Positions 36,676 to 44,753 of a DNA stretch of 64,000 bases are shown here, in pieces. Below the pieces are notes generated by a model. It saw only the letters and a program-made list of their open reading frames with translations, made no database searches and was not told where the DNA came from. This DNA is from Pseudomonadota bacterium. Its GTDB lineage: Bacteria > Pseudomonadota > Alphaproteobacteria > Sphingomonadales > Sphingomonadaceae. The stretch spans positions 62,001-126,000 of the forward strand of contig JAKPAG010000124.1 of the NCBI GenBank assembly GCA_029779535.1, given 5' to 3'. The translations under genes and the position numbers were made by a program. Positions within the stretch are counted from its first letter, which is position 1; each line of letters opens with the position of its first letter.

Positions 36676-36693
36676 GGGCCGGAAAACCGGCCC
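36676..36693 (-). promoter_or_regulatory. Leader hairpin before rplK
   Basis: On the coding strand GGGCCGG-TTTT-CCGGCCC, a perfect 7-bp stem with a 4-base loop, stands about 24 bases before the rplK start. It could take part in autoregulation by L1 or protect the 5' end; it does not match the classical L1 target, so this is tentative. Confidence 0.35.
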
Positions 36694-36721
36694 TCAGATC
36701 AAGCGGTCAAGCAAAGGGCGC

Positions 36722-36769
36722 AAAACCCTTCTCCCGCACGGAATCACCCGGGGGGTGCCCGGGAGAAGG
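36722..36769 (-). terminator. Intrinsic terminator between the acyltransferase gene and rplK
   Basis: CCTTCTCCCG (36727-36736) and CGGGAGAAGG (36760-36769) form a 10-bp stem with internal structure. On the minus strand it is followed by a GTTTTG run (36726-36721). It should stop transcripts coming from the nusG-M20-acyltransferase side before rplK. Confidence 0.65.
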
Positions 36770-36798
36770 CGCGCGCCTAGGCCAGAATGGCGATGAAA

Positions 36799-37881
36799 TC
36801 AAGCGGCGGCTGGCAAAACCGCTGTTTTCGCCGCGCGGCGGCGGTCCCAGGCCTGCCGGATCGCGCGGCGCGCGGGCATCTCGAAGCGGCGATAGGCCAG
36901 GTCCGACAGCACGAGGACCGCGGCGATAATCGCGCCGTAGAGCGCCCAGACCATCACCCCCTCGCCCGGCACCGGGCCGGTCTGGCCCTTGACCAGCGCG
37001 ATCACCGGCAGGTGAATGAGGTAGATCGCATAGGAGCGGTCGCCCAGCCACTGCATCACCCGCCAGTCCAGCCATGTCTGGCGCAGCGCCAGCAGCAGCG
37101 CGGCGGGAAATGCCAGCAGGACCAGGGGCAGGAGCGAGGAGAACGACCCCGTCGGCACGGTCAGCCCCGCCGCCAGCAACGCCGCCAGCACCGGCCACGG
37201 CACGCGGGCCAGCCCGGCGCGGCCCTGCCACAGCACCACCCCCAGGAAGAACCCCAGCAGCCCGCGCGGCAGGTTGTCGGCCACCCACGGGCCTTCGGGC
37301 AGGCCGTTCAGCAGCAGGTGCCCCAGCCCCAGCGCTATGGCCGCGCCGGTCACCAGCCGCAGCCGCAGCCCATTGCCGCGCATCGCGGCGAAAGCGAACA
37401 ACAGATAACAGCACACCTCGACGCTGAGCGACCAGGCCGGGCCGTTGAAAGTATCGGGCACCGGCCGCACGAAATTCTGCGCCATGAGGAGGTGCATGGC
37501 AAAGGCACTCGCCGTGTTGCCATGCTCGCCCCAGGCAAAGGCAGCAACCGCCAGCAGGGTCAGCAGGTGCAGCGGATAGAGCCGGGCGATCCGGGCCACG
37601 GCGAACTGTTCCAGCGCGCCCGGCCGGGCGAGCTTTTCCCCCGCCAGGTAGACATGGGCAAAGATATAGCCCGACAGCAGGAAGAACAGGTCGACAAAGG
37701 CCCAGCCCCAGTGGCTCAGCCAGGCAAGCACGGGTCCGTGTCCGGTGAACAGTTCCGGCGCGAACAATGTGCGCGGGTGATAGGCAAATGCCACCACGCA
37801 GGCCGCAATCCCGCGCAGTCCGTCAAGCCGGGTCAGCCGCGCGGGCGCCTCGGCGGGGTAATCGGGGGCAGTCCCGGCCAT
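36799..37881 (-). CDS. Acyltransferase family protein (OafA/YrhL-like)
   Basis: Inner-membrane acyltransferase 3-type enzyme of 360 residues with about 10 helices. The N-terminal LTRLDGLRGIAACVVAFAYH carries the family start, and FFLLSGYIFAHVYLAGEK, WSLSVEVCCYLLFAF and PTGSFSSLLPLVLLAFPAALLL are typical. Such enzymes O-acylate surface glycans or lipids. It lies 34 bases after the M20 gene and is followed by a terminator, so it is the last gene of the nusG-side unit. Confidence 0.9.
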   Translation of the reverse strand: MAGTAPDYPAEAPARLTRLDGLRGIAACVVAFAYHPRTLFAPELFTGHGPVLAWLSHWGWAFVDLFFLLSGYIFAHVYLAGEKLARPGALEQFAVARIARLYPLHLLTLLAVAAFAWGEHGNTASAFAMHLLMAQNFVRPVPDTFNGPAWSLSVEVCCYLLFAFAAMRGNGLRLRLVTGAAIALGLGHLLLNGLPEGPWVADNLPRGLLGFFLGVVLWQGRAGLARVPWPVLAALLAAGLTVPTGSFSSLLPLVLLAFPAALLLALRQTWLDWRVMQWLGDRSYAIYLIHLPVIALVKGQTGPVPGEGVMVWALYGAIIAAVLVLSDLAYRRFEMPARRAIRQAWDRRRAAKTAVLPAAA

Positions 37882-37915
37882 GCAGCCGGGTCTAGCGGCC
37901 TATGGTTAAGGAGAG

Positions 37916-39256
37916 CTAACGCTCGATCCCGGCCGCGCCCAGGATCGTCGCCATGGCGGCGGTCATGCCGGCAAGGCTTGGCCCTTCGGCCACGTCGATC
38001 CATTCGCTGGGGGCATGGGCATCGCCGCCGCTGCCGCCCGAACCGATCGCGATGGCGGGAATGCCCAGGCTCATCGGCACGTTGGCATCGGTCGATTGCG
38101 AACCGGCCTTCGATTCGATCCCCTGCGCGCGGGCGGCGGCAAAGGCGATGCGGACCAGCGCACTGTCTTCGGGCGTCGATCCGGCGGGACGGTCCCCGAT
38201 CGGCTTGAACGTGACGCTGACCTTGCCGCCAGAGGTATCGCGCGCGGCGTTTTCCTGGTCCACGGCGCGCGCGGCGATCTCTTTCAGCGCGGCATCGACA
38301 CGGTCGACCTCGGCCGGGGCGACCGAACGGATGTCCACTTCAAGGAACACCTCGTTGGGGATGGTGTTGACCGAGGTGCCCCCGCCAACCACGCTGGCCG
38401 AATAGGTGGTGCGCGGGTCCTGCGGCACCGGCACGGCGTAAAGCCCGGTCACGGTGCCAGCCAGCGCGGCCATCGGGTTGACGATCCCGAACTTGCCATA
38501 GGAATGCCCGCCCGGCCCGCTGAAGGTCAGCCGGTAGCGGCGCGAACCGACGCCCTGGGTGGTGATCAGCCCCTGCCCGGCGCCGTCGATGGTGATGAAG
38601 CCCGCCGCTGCCTTGGCGCGGGCATCCTGAGCGAACAGGTGGCGGGTGCCGCGCAGGTCGCCCGGTCCTTCCTCACCCACGTTGCCGATGAACACCACGT
38701 CGCGCTTCGTGCGGATCCCCGCCTTGTCGAGCGCGCGGATGATCGACAGCATCACCGCCAGAGCGCGCGTATCATCGCCAATCCCCGGCGCCATCAGCCG
38801 CGTGCCTTCGCGCTTCACCTTCACATCGGTCCCGGCGGGAAACACGGTGTCGAGATGGGCGGCGACCAGCAGCGGCGCGGCCTTGGGATCGGTGCCCTTG
38901 CGCACCGCGATGACATTGCCGACCGCGTCGGTCGTCACTTCCGGCAGCCCGCTGCCACGCAGCAGCGCGGCAAAGGTGCTGCCGCGCTCCGCCTCACCAA
39001 ACGGCGGGGCGGGCACTTCGGTCAGGGTGACGAGCTGTTCGATCATCCGCGGATGATCAAGCCGCAGCGCCTCGCGCGCAGCGGCGAAGCGCTTGGAGGC
39101 GAGGACTGCGGCCAGTTCCGGCGGCACCGGATTGGCGGCGGCCTTGGCGGCAGGTGCCGTCTTGGCCGGGGCGGTTTTCGCCAGGGCGGGCTGGGCCAGC
39201 ATGGCCAGGCCCAGCGCCAGGGCGACGGACAAGTTGCCCCGCACCGCCCGGCCCAT
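37916..39256 (-). CDS. M20 family metallopeptidase, exported
   Basis: A 446-residue zinc metallopeptidase of the M20/M25/M40 clan. It has a signal peptide (LSVALALGLAMLAQPALAKT) and an Ala/Thr-rich linker. Metal and catalytic motifs are LLVAAHLDTVF (first His/Asp), GIGDDTRALAVML (bridging Asp) and IGNVGEEGPGD (general-base Glu); the lid domain follows from about 235. The substrate may be a small peptide or acylated amino acid. The start lies 2 bases after nusG's stop, a very tight coupling. Confidence 0.88.
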   Translation of the reverse strand: MGRAVRGNLSVALALGLAMLAQPALAKTAPAKTAPAAKAAANPVPPELAAVLASKRFAAAREALRLDHPRMIEQLVTLTEVPAPPFGEAERGSTFAALLRGSGLPEVTTDAVGNVIAVRKGTDPKAAPLLVAAHLDTVFPAGTDVKVKREGTRLMAPGIGDDTRALAVMLSIIRALDKAGIRTKRDVVFIGNVGEEGPGDLRGTRHLFAQDARAKAAAGFITIDGAGQGLITTQGVGSRRYRLTFSGPGGHSYGKFGIVNPMAALAGTVTGLYAVPVPQDPRTTYSASVVGGGTSVNTIPNEVFLEVDIRSVAPAEVDRVDAALKEIAARAVDQENAARDTSGGKVSVTFKPIGDRPAGSTPEDSALVRIAFAAARAQGIESKAGSQSTDANVPMSLGIPAIAIGSGGSGGDAHAPSEWIDVAEGPSLAGMTAAMATILGAAGIER

Positions 39257-39258
39257 GG

Positions 39259-39795
39259 TTACTTGACCAGTTCGACGTGTTCGAAATCGAGTTCGACCGG
39301 CGTCGCGCGGCCGAAGATCGAGACCGAAACCTTGACCCGGTTCTTGTCGAAATCCAGTTCTTCCACCACGCCGGTGAAGCTGTTGAACGGACCGTCGAGC
39401 ACCTTGACCGAATCGCCGATCTCGTAATCGACGCTGACGTGCTTCTTGGGTTCGGCGGCAGCGGCATCGCGCGCGCCGAAATAGCGGGCAGCTTCGCGGT
39501 CGGTAATCGGCTGCGGCTTGCCGTTGGGGCCAAGGAAACCGGTGACCTTGGCGGTGTTCTTGACGAGGTGGTACACGTCGTCGTTCATGGTCAGCTTGGC
39601 CAGCACGTAACCGGGCATGGTCTTGCGTTCGACCTGGACCTTCTTGCCGCGCTTGACCTCGGTCACGGTTTCATGCGGCACTTCGACCGCTTCGAACAGC
39701 GCTTCCAGGCCCTTGCGTTCCGCTTCGGACAGGATCGATTCGCGGACCTTGTTCTCGAACCCGGAATAGGCGTGGATGATGTACCAGCGAGCCAT
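39259..39795 (-). CDS. nusG: Transcription termination/antitermination protein NusG
   Basis: Cytoplasmic RNA-polymerase factor of 178 residues. It has the N-terminal NGN domain (MARWYIIHAYSGFENKVRESI) and the C-terminal KOW motif (GDSVKVLDGPFNSFTGVVEELD). Upstream is secE, as in most bacteria. Downstream, instead of rplK, come the M20 peptidase gene (2 bases away) and the acyltransferase gene. Confidence 0.98.
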   Translation of the reverse strand: MARWYIIHAYSGFENKVRESILSEAERKGLEALFEAVEVPHETVTEVKRGKKVQVERKTMPGYVLAKLTMNDDVYHLVKNTAKVTGFLGPNGKPQPITDREAARYFGARDAAAAEPKKHVSVDYEIGDSVKVLDGPFNSFTGVVEELDFDKNRVKVSVSIFGRATPVELDFEHVELVK

Positions 39796-39830
39796 GTTTC
39801 GTCTCTAACCTTCGTTTCGCGCGGGGCCGA

Positions 39831-40025
39831 TCAGGCCAGCGACAGCAGCCATTTCACGATCGCGCCGAACAGCGAATCGATCCCTAGGAAGAATACCGCC
39901 AGGATGAACATCAGGATCGCGACGAAGATCGCCGTGCTGACCGTTTCCTGCCGCGTCGGCCATACGACCTTGCGTGCTTCCGCCTGAACCTGGCGCATGA
40001 ATTCGCCCGGATTGATCTTGGCCAT
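39831..40025 (-). CDS. secE: Preprotein translocase subunit SecE
   Basis: Single-span small subunit of the SecYEG channel, 64 residues. There is an amphipathic N-terminal region (PGEFMRQVQAEARKVVWPTRQETV), with the highly conserved VVWPTRQET, followed by one membrane helix (IFVAILMFILAVFFLGIDSLFG). The nusG gene follows 35 bases later, and tRNA-Trp lies 1.7 kb upstream, separated by the membrane protein below. Confidence 0.97.
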   Translation of the reverse strand: MAKINPGEFMRQVQAEARKVVWPTRQETVSTAIFVAILMFILAVFFLGIDSLFGAIVKWLLSLA

Positions 40026-40159
40026 GGCAGCTATCGCCCGTCCTGTTGAAATTGCGTTTCCTGGCGTCTCCCGCGGCTTTGGGGAACAGCGCCGCCCCGG
40101 CGCCGCAGGGGGCTACCGGGGTGAACGTGTTCTCCAAATGACGGAAGACACTGCCGCAC

Positions 40160-41704
40160 TTAGCTATCGCCCGGCGGTTTTGCAAGGCCGCGCTCGGGGC
40201 GCGGTGGCGGCATGCGCGCCAGCAGCGCCTCGTCGGTGCGCAGCGTCACCTTTGCCTTGCTCGGCAGGGCGTCCAGCTCGTGCCGGCCGATGTACCAGAA
40301 CCAGTCGACATAGCGCGCCGGGGCATAGGTGGTCATGTCGGTCTTGCGACCCTTCTTCCACAGCAGGCGGTGGTAGGGATCGCGGAAGAACTTGCCGCCC
40401 TCGTTGATCGTCAGCATGTGGATCAGCGGAAGGGCGAAATGCATGTTGACCAGCGCATCCTTGCGCACCACCGCATAGCCGGCGATGTGTTCCTGCGGGT
40501 TGATCGGCCAGACGCCGATCTCGGTTTCGACCAGGCTGGCGATCTTCACCCCCTGCGGCAGCGGATCGATCATCGCCAGCAGCCGCTCGGTCCGCTGCGA
40601 TTCGGTGTACCAGGTATGCGTAGTCAGCCCCAGGCGGCCCAGGAACAGCGCGGCGGCGAGCAGCAGCACCAGCCGCGGCGCGCGCCAGCTCAGCGCCAGG
40701 CAGCCGACCATCAGCCCGGTATAGATCATCCGCGCATCGACATAATCGCCGCCGATGATGTGGCGCGGCAGCACCAGCGACAGCACCAGCATGGCGATCG
40801 CCGCCCAGCCGAGCCGCCCGTCGAGCCGCTTCAGTCCGAACGAGCCGACCAGCACCACTCCGATCCCGATCAGCGTGCCGTAATCGAGCCAGCGCCAGGT
40901 ATCGCGCATCGCCTGGCGCCAGATCGCCCATTTGTAGGTGCCGACGACCTTGCCGTAGGAATAAAGCTCGCCGCCGCTTTTCTCGCCCGCGATCGACAGG
41001 CCGATCAGCGCGACGAAGGGCAGCGTCAGCGGCCAGGGGGCAACAAAGGCTCGCCAGCTTTTGTCCTTGTGCCATTCATAGCCGAACACCATCACGCCCA
41101 GCGTGCCCCAGCCCGAAACGTGGCACAGCCAGACCACCAGCCCGATCGGCATGAACAGCGGCGCGCGCCATTTCCAGCCGTCCAGCCGCACCCACAGCGC
41201 AAAGGCGAATAGCGCGGCAGCCAGCGACAGCCCGAAGTTGAGGAAGCCCAGCAGCATCGCCGGCGACCAGACAAACAGCAGCCCGAGCAGGCCGCCGATC
41301 CCGATGCGCCGCCGCAGCGACCATTCCACCGCCAGCACGCCGAGACCATTCAGCAGCACGGTGACATAGACGATCACCTTGCCGGCCGCTTCCAGCGACA
41401 TCAGCTTGGCCAGCGGGATGATCAGCAGATCGGCCCCGAGGTTGCCCGACCAGCGCCACTGGAATCCGTAGTATTCCTTCAGTAGCGCGCTCGAATCGCG
41501 GTTCAGCATGACGTGGTAGCGCGCGAGGTGCGCGGGATAGTCCACCATCTGCGGATACTGGGCGACGAACACTGGCAGCAGCGCCAGCACGGCCAGGATC
41601 AGGCCCAGCCAGAAACTTTCACGCGGGGTGGGTTCGCCCCACAACCAGCCGGGCCGCGACCTGCCCCGCACGTTGAACTGCTCGAAGGGAGGTTCGGCGG
41701 ACAT
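40160..41704 (-). CDS. Polytopic membrane protein, possible GT-C-like glycosyltransferase
   Basis: A 514-residue inner-membrane protein with about 11 predicted helices and a ~150-residue C-terminal soluble domain, of unknown function. The first periplasmic loop contains QYPQMVDYPAHLARYHVML with an Asp near the membrane face, a layout like GT-C glycosyltransferases that use lipid-linked sugars; this is the only hint. The start at 41704 is preferred; ATG 41731 would begin three bases past the tRNA-Trp 3' end. It lies between tRNA-Trp and secE, an unusual position. Confidence 0.75.
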   Translation of the reverse strand: MSAEPPFEQFNVRGRSRPGWLWGEPTPRESFWLGLILAVLALLPVFVAQYPQMVDYPAHLARYHVMLNRDSSALLKEYYGFQWRWSGNLGADLLIIPLAKLMSLEAAGKVIVYVTVLLNGLGVLAVEWSLRRRIGIGGLLGLLFVWSPAMLLGFLNFGLSLAAALFAFALWVRLDGWKWRAPLFMPIGLVVWLCHVSGWGTLGVMVFGYEWHKDKSWRAFVAPWPLTLPFVALIGLSIAGEKSGGELYSYGKVVGTYKWAIWRQAMRDTWRWLDYGTLIGIGVVLVGSFGLKRLDGRLGWAAIAMLVLSLVLPRHIIGGDYVDARMIYTGLMVGCLALSWRAPRLVLLLAAALFLGRLGLTTHTWYTESQRTERLLAMIDPLPQGVKIASLVETEIGVWPINPQEHIAGYAVVRKDALVNMHFALPLIHMLTINEGGKFFRDPYHRLLWKKGRKTDMTTYAPARYVDWFWYIGRHELDALPSKAKVTLRTDEALLARMPPPRPERGLAKPPGDS

Positions 41705-41733
41705 GGGCACATCGCTGGGTGGAAGGGGCATGC

Positions 41734-41809
41734 TGGCAGGAGTGGCAGGATTCGAACCCGCGGCCCTCGGTTTTGGAGACCGATGCTCTACCAACTGAGC
41801 TACACTCCT
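41734..41809 (-). tRNA. tRNA-Trp (anticodon CCA)
   Basis: A 76-base tRNA on the minus strand with encoded CCA. Acceptor stem AGGAGTG/CACTCCT, D stem GCTC/GAGC, anticodon stem TCGGT/ACCGA with loop CTCCAAA (anticodon CCA), and T loop TTCGAAT within GCGGG/CCTGC (one G-T pair). The classical placement is immediately upstream of secE; here the membrane-protein gene lies between. Confidence 0.95.
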
Positions 41810-41824
41810 GCGGGCGGACGGGCC

Positions 41825-41851
41825 TCTATAGGTTACTACAGAGCTTGGCAA
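41825..41851 (-). promoter_or_regulatory. Putative promoter of tRNA-Trp
   Basis: On the minus strand TTGCCA and TATAGA are separated by 15 bases, with the TATAGA about 15 bases before the tRNA 5' end. The spacing is short by one or two bases but the -10 is good. Confidence 0.45.
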
Positions 41852-41905
41852 GGCTGCAAATCCTTCCCTTCCCCCGAACATGACGAAACTGCTACACAGT
41901 GTGCA

Positions 41906-42688
41906 ATGCACGCCCCGGCCCCGCCCCCGCCGATCGATCCGGACCTGCTGATGCTGGCCTATCGCGGCGGCGTCTTCCCGATGGCGGACGCCCGCGACGA
42001 TCCCGAAATCTTCTGGGTCGAGCCGCGCCGCCGGGCGATTCTGCCGCTGGACGGCTTCCACCTGTCGAAATCGCTGGCCCGCACGCTGCGGCGCGGGCGC
42101 TTTGCCGTGACCTGCAACCGGGACTTTGCCGCAGTGATGCAGGCCTGCGCCGGGCCGCGCCGCGATGAGGGGGATACCTGGATCAGCGAGCGGATCGAGG
42201 CGAGCTACCGCCAGCTGCATGCGCGCGGCGCCGCCCATTCGATCGAATGCTGGCAGGATGGCCGGCTGGTCGGCGGGCTTTACGGCGTGGGGTTCGACCG
42301 GGTATTCTGCGGCGAAAGCATGTTCAGCCGCGTGCCGGACGCGTCAAAGGTGGCGCTGGCCTGGCTGGTCGCGGCGCTGCGCCGGGCGGGCGCGCGCTTG
42401 CTCGACTGCCAGTTCATGACCGAACACCTCGCCTCGCTCGGCGCGGTGGAAATCACCCAGGCGGAATACCTGGTGCGGCTGCGCGATGCTCAGAGCCCGA
42501 CGGCGGGCGATGCGGCGGGCTTGGGCGTTGCTGCCGGCTTGGGCGACGACGCCGGGCTTGGCGCTGGCGTTGGCGTGCCGCTGGCGCTGCCCGAAGGCTT
42601 TGCCGCGCTGCTGGGCGATGCGGCGGCGGCCGGGCTGTCTTCCTCGCCCGGGAACTTCATCGCGCAGTCCTTCACCCAGACGTCATAG
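41906..42688 (+). CDS. aat: Leucyl/phenylalanyl-tRNA--protein transferase
   Basis: Transfers Leu or Phe from tRNA to N-terminal Arg/Lys, marking proteins for the ClpAP N-degron pathway. The core (residues 1 to about 195) shows MLAYRGGVFPMADARDDPEIFWVEPRRRAILPLDGFHLSKSLARTLRR, the family signature, and CQFMTEHLASLGAVEITQAEYL. The last ~65 residues are a low-complexity Gly/Ala-rich tail (AAGLGVAAGLGDDAGLGAGVGV) absent from typical Aat, and lie opposite the DUF2155 gene's tail. The track start at 41513 runs through the tRNA; ATG 41906 is used. Confidence 0.93.
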   Translation: MHAPAPPPPIDPDLLMLAYRGGVFPMADARDDPEIFWVEPRRRAILPLDGFHLSKSLARTLRRGRFAVTCNRDFAAVMQACAGPRRDEGDTWISERIEASYRQLHARGAAHSIECWQDGRLVGGLYGVGFDRVFCGESMFSRVPDASKVALAWLVAALRRAGARLLDCQFMTEHLASLGAVEITQAEYLVRLRDAQSPTAGDAAGLGVAAGLGDDAGLGAGVGVPLALPEGFAALLGDAAAAGLSSSPGNFIAQSFTQTS

Positions 42689-43125
42689 ACCGGATGCTCA
42701 ACCACGTTGAGCGAAGGCGAATTCCTGAACAGCCAGCCGGAAAAGACCTTGCGCCATTGCAGCGGGCTTTCGGCATTGGCGCGTTCTTCAACGAAGACCT
42801 GGACGAAGGCCCCCACTTCGGGCGGGCTTTCCCACGGCAGGGTCCGTTCGCAGCTGGCCAGCTTGACCACCACGTTGCCCACCCGGCGCGATTCGCCCGG
42901 CTTCATCACCAGGTCCTGGCTGAGGTTGTTGCGCTTGTTGAGCAGGCCCAGCGTGGCGACGCGGTCCTTCACCGGGGTGCCGTATTCGCTTTCCACCGCC
43001 TGGGCCGAAGCGGCCGCGGCGGCAACGTCCCGGGGCACTTCGGTAGCCGCCGCGTCAGGCTCGCCGCCCGAATTGCACGCGGCCAGCGCCAGCACAGGCA
43101 GCAGGGCAAGCGCCCGACGCATCAT
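42490..43125 (-). CDS. DUF2155 domain-containing lipoprotein-like protein
   Basis: A 211-residue exported protein with signal peptide and lipobox-like ALAACN. The conserved core (about 70-160) has GLLNKRNNLSQDLVMKPGESRR, VKLASCERTLPWESPPEVGAFVQVFVEE, and GWLFRNSPSLNVVEHPVYDVWVKDC. The C-terminal ~50 residues are Ser/Ala/Pro-rich repeats (SPASSPKPAATPKPAASP) and overlap the aat 3' end. DUF2155 genes sit next to NDUFA12 in Alphaproteobacteria. The start codon overlaps the NDUFA12 stop by one base. Confidence 0.88.
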   Translation of the reverse strand: MMRRALALLPVLALAACNSGGEPDAAATEVPRDVAAAAASAQAVESEYGTPVKDRVATLGLLNKRNNLSQDLVMKPGESRRVGNVVVKLASCERTLPWESPPEVGAFVQVFVEERANAESPLQWRKVFSGWLFRNSPSLNVVEHPVYDVWVKDCAMKFPGEEDSPAAAASPSSAAKPSGSASGTPTPAPSPASSPKPAATPKPAASPAVGL

Positions 43126-43538
43126 CAGGCTTCGGGCGACCAGGCTTCGTAATCGCCGGTGGCGCCAGCGCGCTTGCCGCCGCGCTCAAGCGCGCCTTGC
43201 GGGCGATAGGCGGCGACAGTGCCGGTGGCGTTGGGGGTATATTCAGCTTCCCAGATGCGCGGCGCGGGCAGGTTGCTTTCGGGCACGCCATCCAGCGTGC
43301 CGTGCAGCCAGCCGTGCCATTCGGCCGGGACGCGGCTGGCATCGTTGGCGCCGTTGTAGATCACCCAGCGGCGTTCGCGCCCGGCAAAGGGATGGCCCGC
43401 CGGATAGCGCTTCTTCGCGCGGTAATAGGTGTTGCCCTGCGCATCGGTGCCGACCTGTTCGCCGGTCAGCGCGCTGTTGAGCAGCGTGGTCACGGTCGCG
43501 CCGTTCCACCAGGTGAAGATCTTGCCAAGGATTCCCAT
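43125..43538 (-). CDS. NADH:ubiquinone oxidoreductase subunit NDUFA12
   Basis: Accessory subunit of respiratory complex I shared by mitochondria and Alphaproteobacteria, 137 residues. Recognised by MGILGKIFTWWNGATVTTLLNSALTGEQVGTDAQGNTYY, RRWVIYNGANDASRVPAEWHGWLHG and the Pro-rich end NLPAPRIWEAEYTPNATGT. It overlaps DUF2155 downstream by one base. The main nuo operon is not in the window. Confidence 0.94.
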   Translation of the reverse strand: MGILGKIFTWWNGATVTTLLNSALTGEQVGTDAQGNTYYRAKKRYPAGHPFAGRERRWVIYNGANDASRVPAEWHGWLHGTLDGVPESNLPAPRIWEAEYTPNATGTVAAYRPQGALERGGKRAGATGDYEAWSPEA

Positions 43539-43585
43539 GGCCGCCGCCTAGCCGAATTGTTCGCCGCTTGAAAGGGGGCTTGGCC

Positions 43586-44071
43586 TTACCATTCCACCGT
43601 ATCGCCGGGAACGATCCCCAGCTGCGCGGCGCGGCCGGCGTTCAGTTCCAGCACCGCCTTGACCAGCCCGACCGAGGACAGCGGGGTTTCGTCATAGGGC
43701 ACGGCATTGGCGGCGATGTTGCTGACCTTGCCATCGACGCCGATGAACAGGATGTCGAGCGGCAGCACGGTGTTGCGCATCCAGAACGAGGCCCCGCGCG
43801 GCGGGTCCATCGGAAAAATCATCCCTTCGTCCGGGCCCATCGCGGTGCGGAACATCAGCCCCTTGGCCTGTTCGCGGCTCGTTGCGGCCACTTCCACCCG
43901 GAACACGTGCTTCTTGCCGGCGTGGGTCACGGTCAGCGGGATCACCCGCAGCCCGGATTCGGGGTGAACCGAGGCGGCCTGCGCCACCGCAGCGCCCGCC
44001 TCGCCCGAATTGGCGGAACAGGCCGCAAGCAGGACGAGCGCGGCGGCGGCAAGCAACGGATGACGCATCAT
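43586..44071 (-). CDS. DUF192 domain-containing protein
   Basis: A 161-residue lipoprotein-like exported protein with signal peptide and ALVLLAACSAN lipobox. The DUF192 core shows FRVEVAATSREQAKGLMFRTAMGPDEGMIFPMDPPRGASFWMRNTVLPLDILFIG, which contains the conserved WMRNT. Function is unknown; the family is common in Alphaproteobacteria. The start codon (ATG 44071) overlaps the stop of recX by 4 bases; the track start is nine codons earlier. Confidence 0.88.
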   Translation of the reverse strand: MMRHPLLAAAALVLLAACSANSGEAGAAVAQAASVHPESGLRVIPLTVTHAGKKHVFRVEVAATSREQAKGLMFRTAMGPDEGMIFPMDPPRGASFWMRNTVLPLDILFIGVDGKVSNIAANAVPYDETPLSSVGLVKAVLELNAGRAAQLGIVPGDTVEW

Positions 44072-44622
44072 TGTTCCCCATCGAGTTCGGCGGCCCATTC
44101 CTCGGCCGCGGCAATGCTGGCGGCATCGACCAAATTGCGCGCGCTGTCCAGCGGATGCCCGGCGCGCAGCATCGCCGCCACCTGCTTTTCGCGCCCCCTC
44201 GGGTCCGCCGCGCCGGGGCCGAACGGGCCGAGCCGCCGCTTGCGCGCCATGGCCAGCGCGGCCTGGCGCTGCGCGGCGGGGGCGGCGCGCACCTCGTCGC
44301 GCACGGTGGCGGCGATGCCCGCCTGGTCCAGCGCCTGGTCCACCCGGCGCGGGCCATAGCCCCGGCGCAGCAGGCTGCCGCTTTTCGCGCGGGCGAAGCT
44401 TTCGTCATCAACATAGCGCAGCGACACCATGCGCTGCACCAGCTCGGCCACCGGCGGCTCGCCCTCGCCCGCCCAGCCGCGTTCGCGCAGCTTGCGGCGC
44501 AGATAGCCCTCCAGTTTCGCGGCGCTGGTGGCGAAGCGCGCGACATAGGCCAGCGCCATGTCGTTGAGCCGCGTGGCATCAAGCGGCCGGGGATTGCGGC
44601 GTTCGCGGGTCATCTTGGCCAT
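44068..44622 (-). CDS. recX: Regulatory protein RecX family
   Basis: Modulator of RecA filament dynamics, 184 residues. The family helical repeats are visible (AYVARFATSAAKLEGYLRRKLRERG ... LVQRMVSLRYVDDESFARAKSGSLLRRGYGPRRVDQALDQAGI). The start is set at ATG 44622 (MAKMTRERRNPRP); the ORF track begins 44 codons earlier inside the divergent region, and those residues have no family character. No recA in the window. It heads the recX-DUF192 operon. Confidence 0.85.
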   Translation of the reverse strand: MAKMTRERRNPRPLDATRLNDMALAYVARFATSAAKLEGYLRRKLRERGWAGEGEPPVAELVQRMVSLRYVDDESFARAKSGSLLRRGYGPRRVDQALDQAGIAATVRDEVRAAPAAQRQAALAMARKRRLGPFGPGAADPRGREKQVAAMLRAGHPLDSARNLVDAASIAAAEEWAAELDGEQ

Positions 44623-44753
44623 ATTCGTGCCACACTGTGCCGCAATTGGGAACGCTCGGGGGCACGTCCTGTTCGCAGGCTCGTGCCGTGTAACGATCGG
44701 GAGACGGACCGAATGATGGTCGATCCCTTTGAAAATAAACGGGTTATCGCGCA

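Noticed and set aside
41513-41905. 131-residue N-terminal extension of aat in the ORF track
   Set aside because: It runs through the tRNA-Trp gene and the membrane-protein gene start; the Aat family N-terminus begins at 41906.
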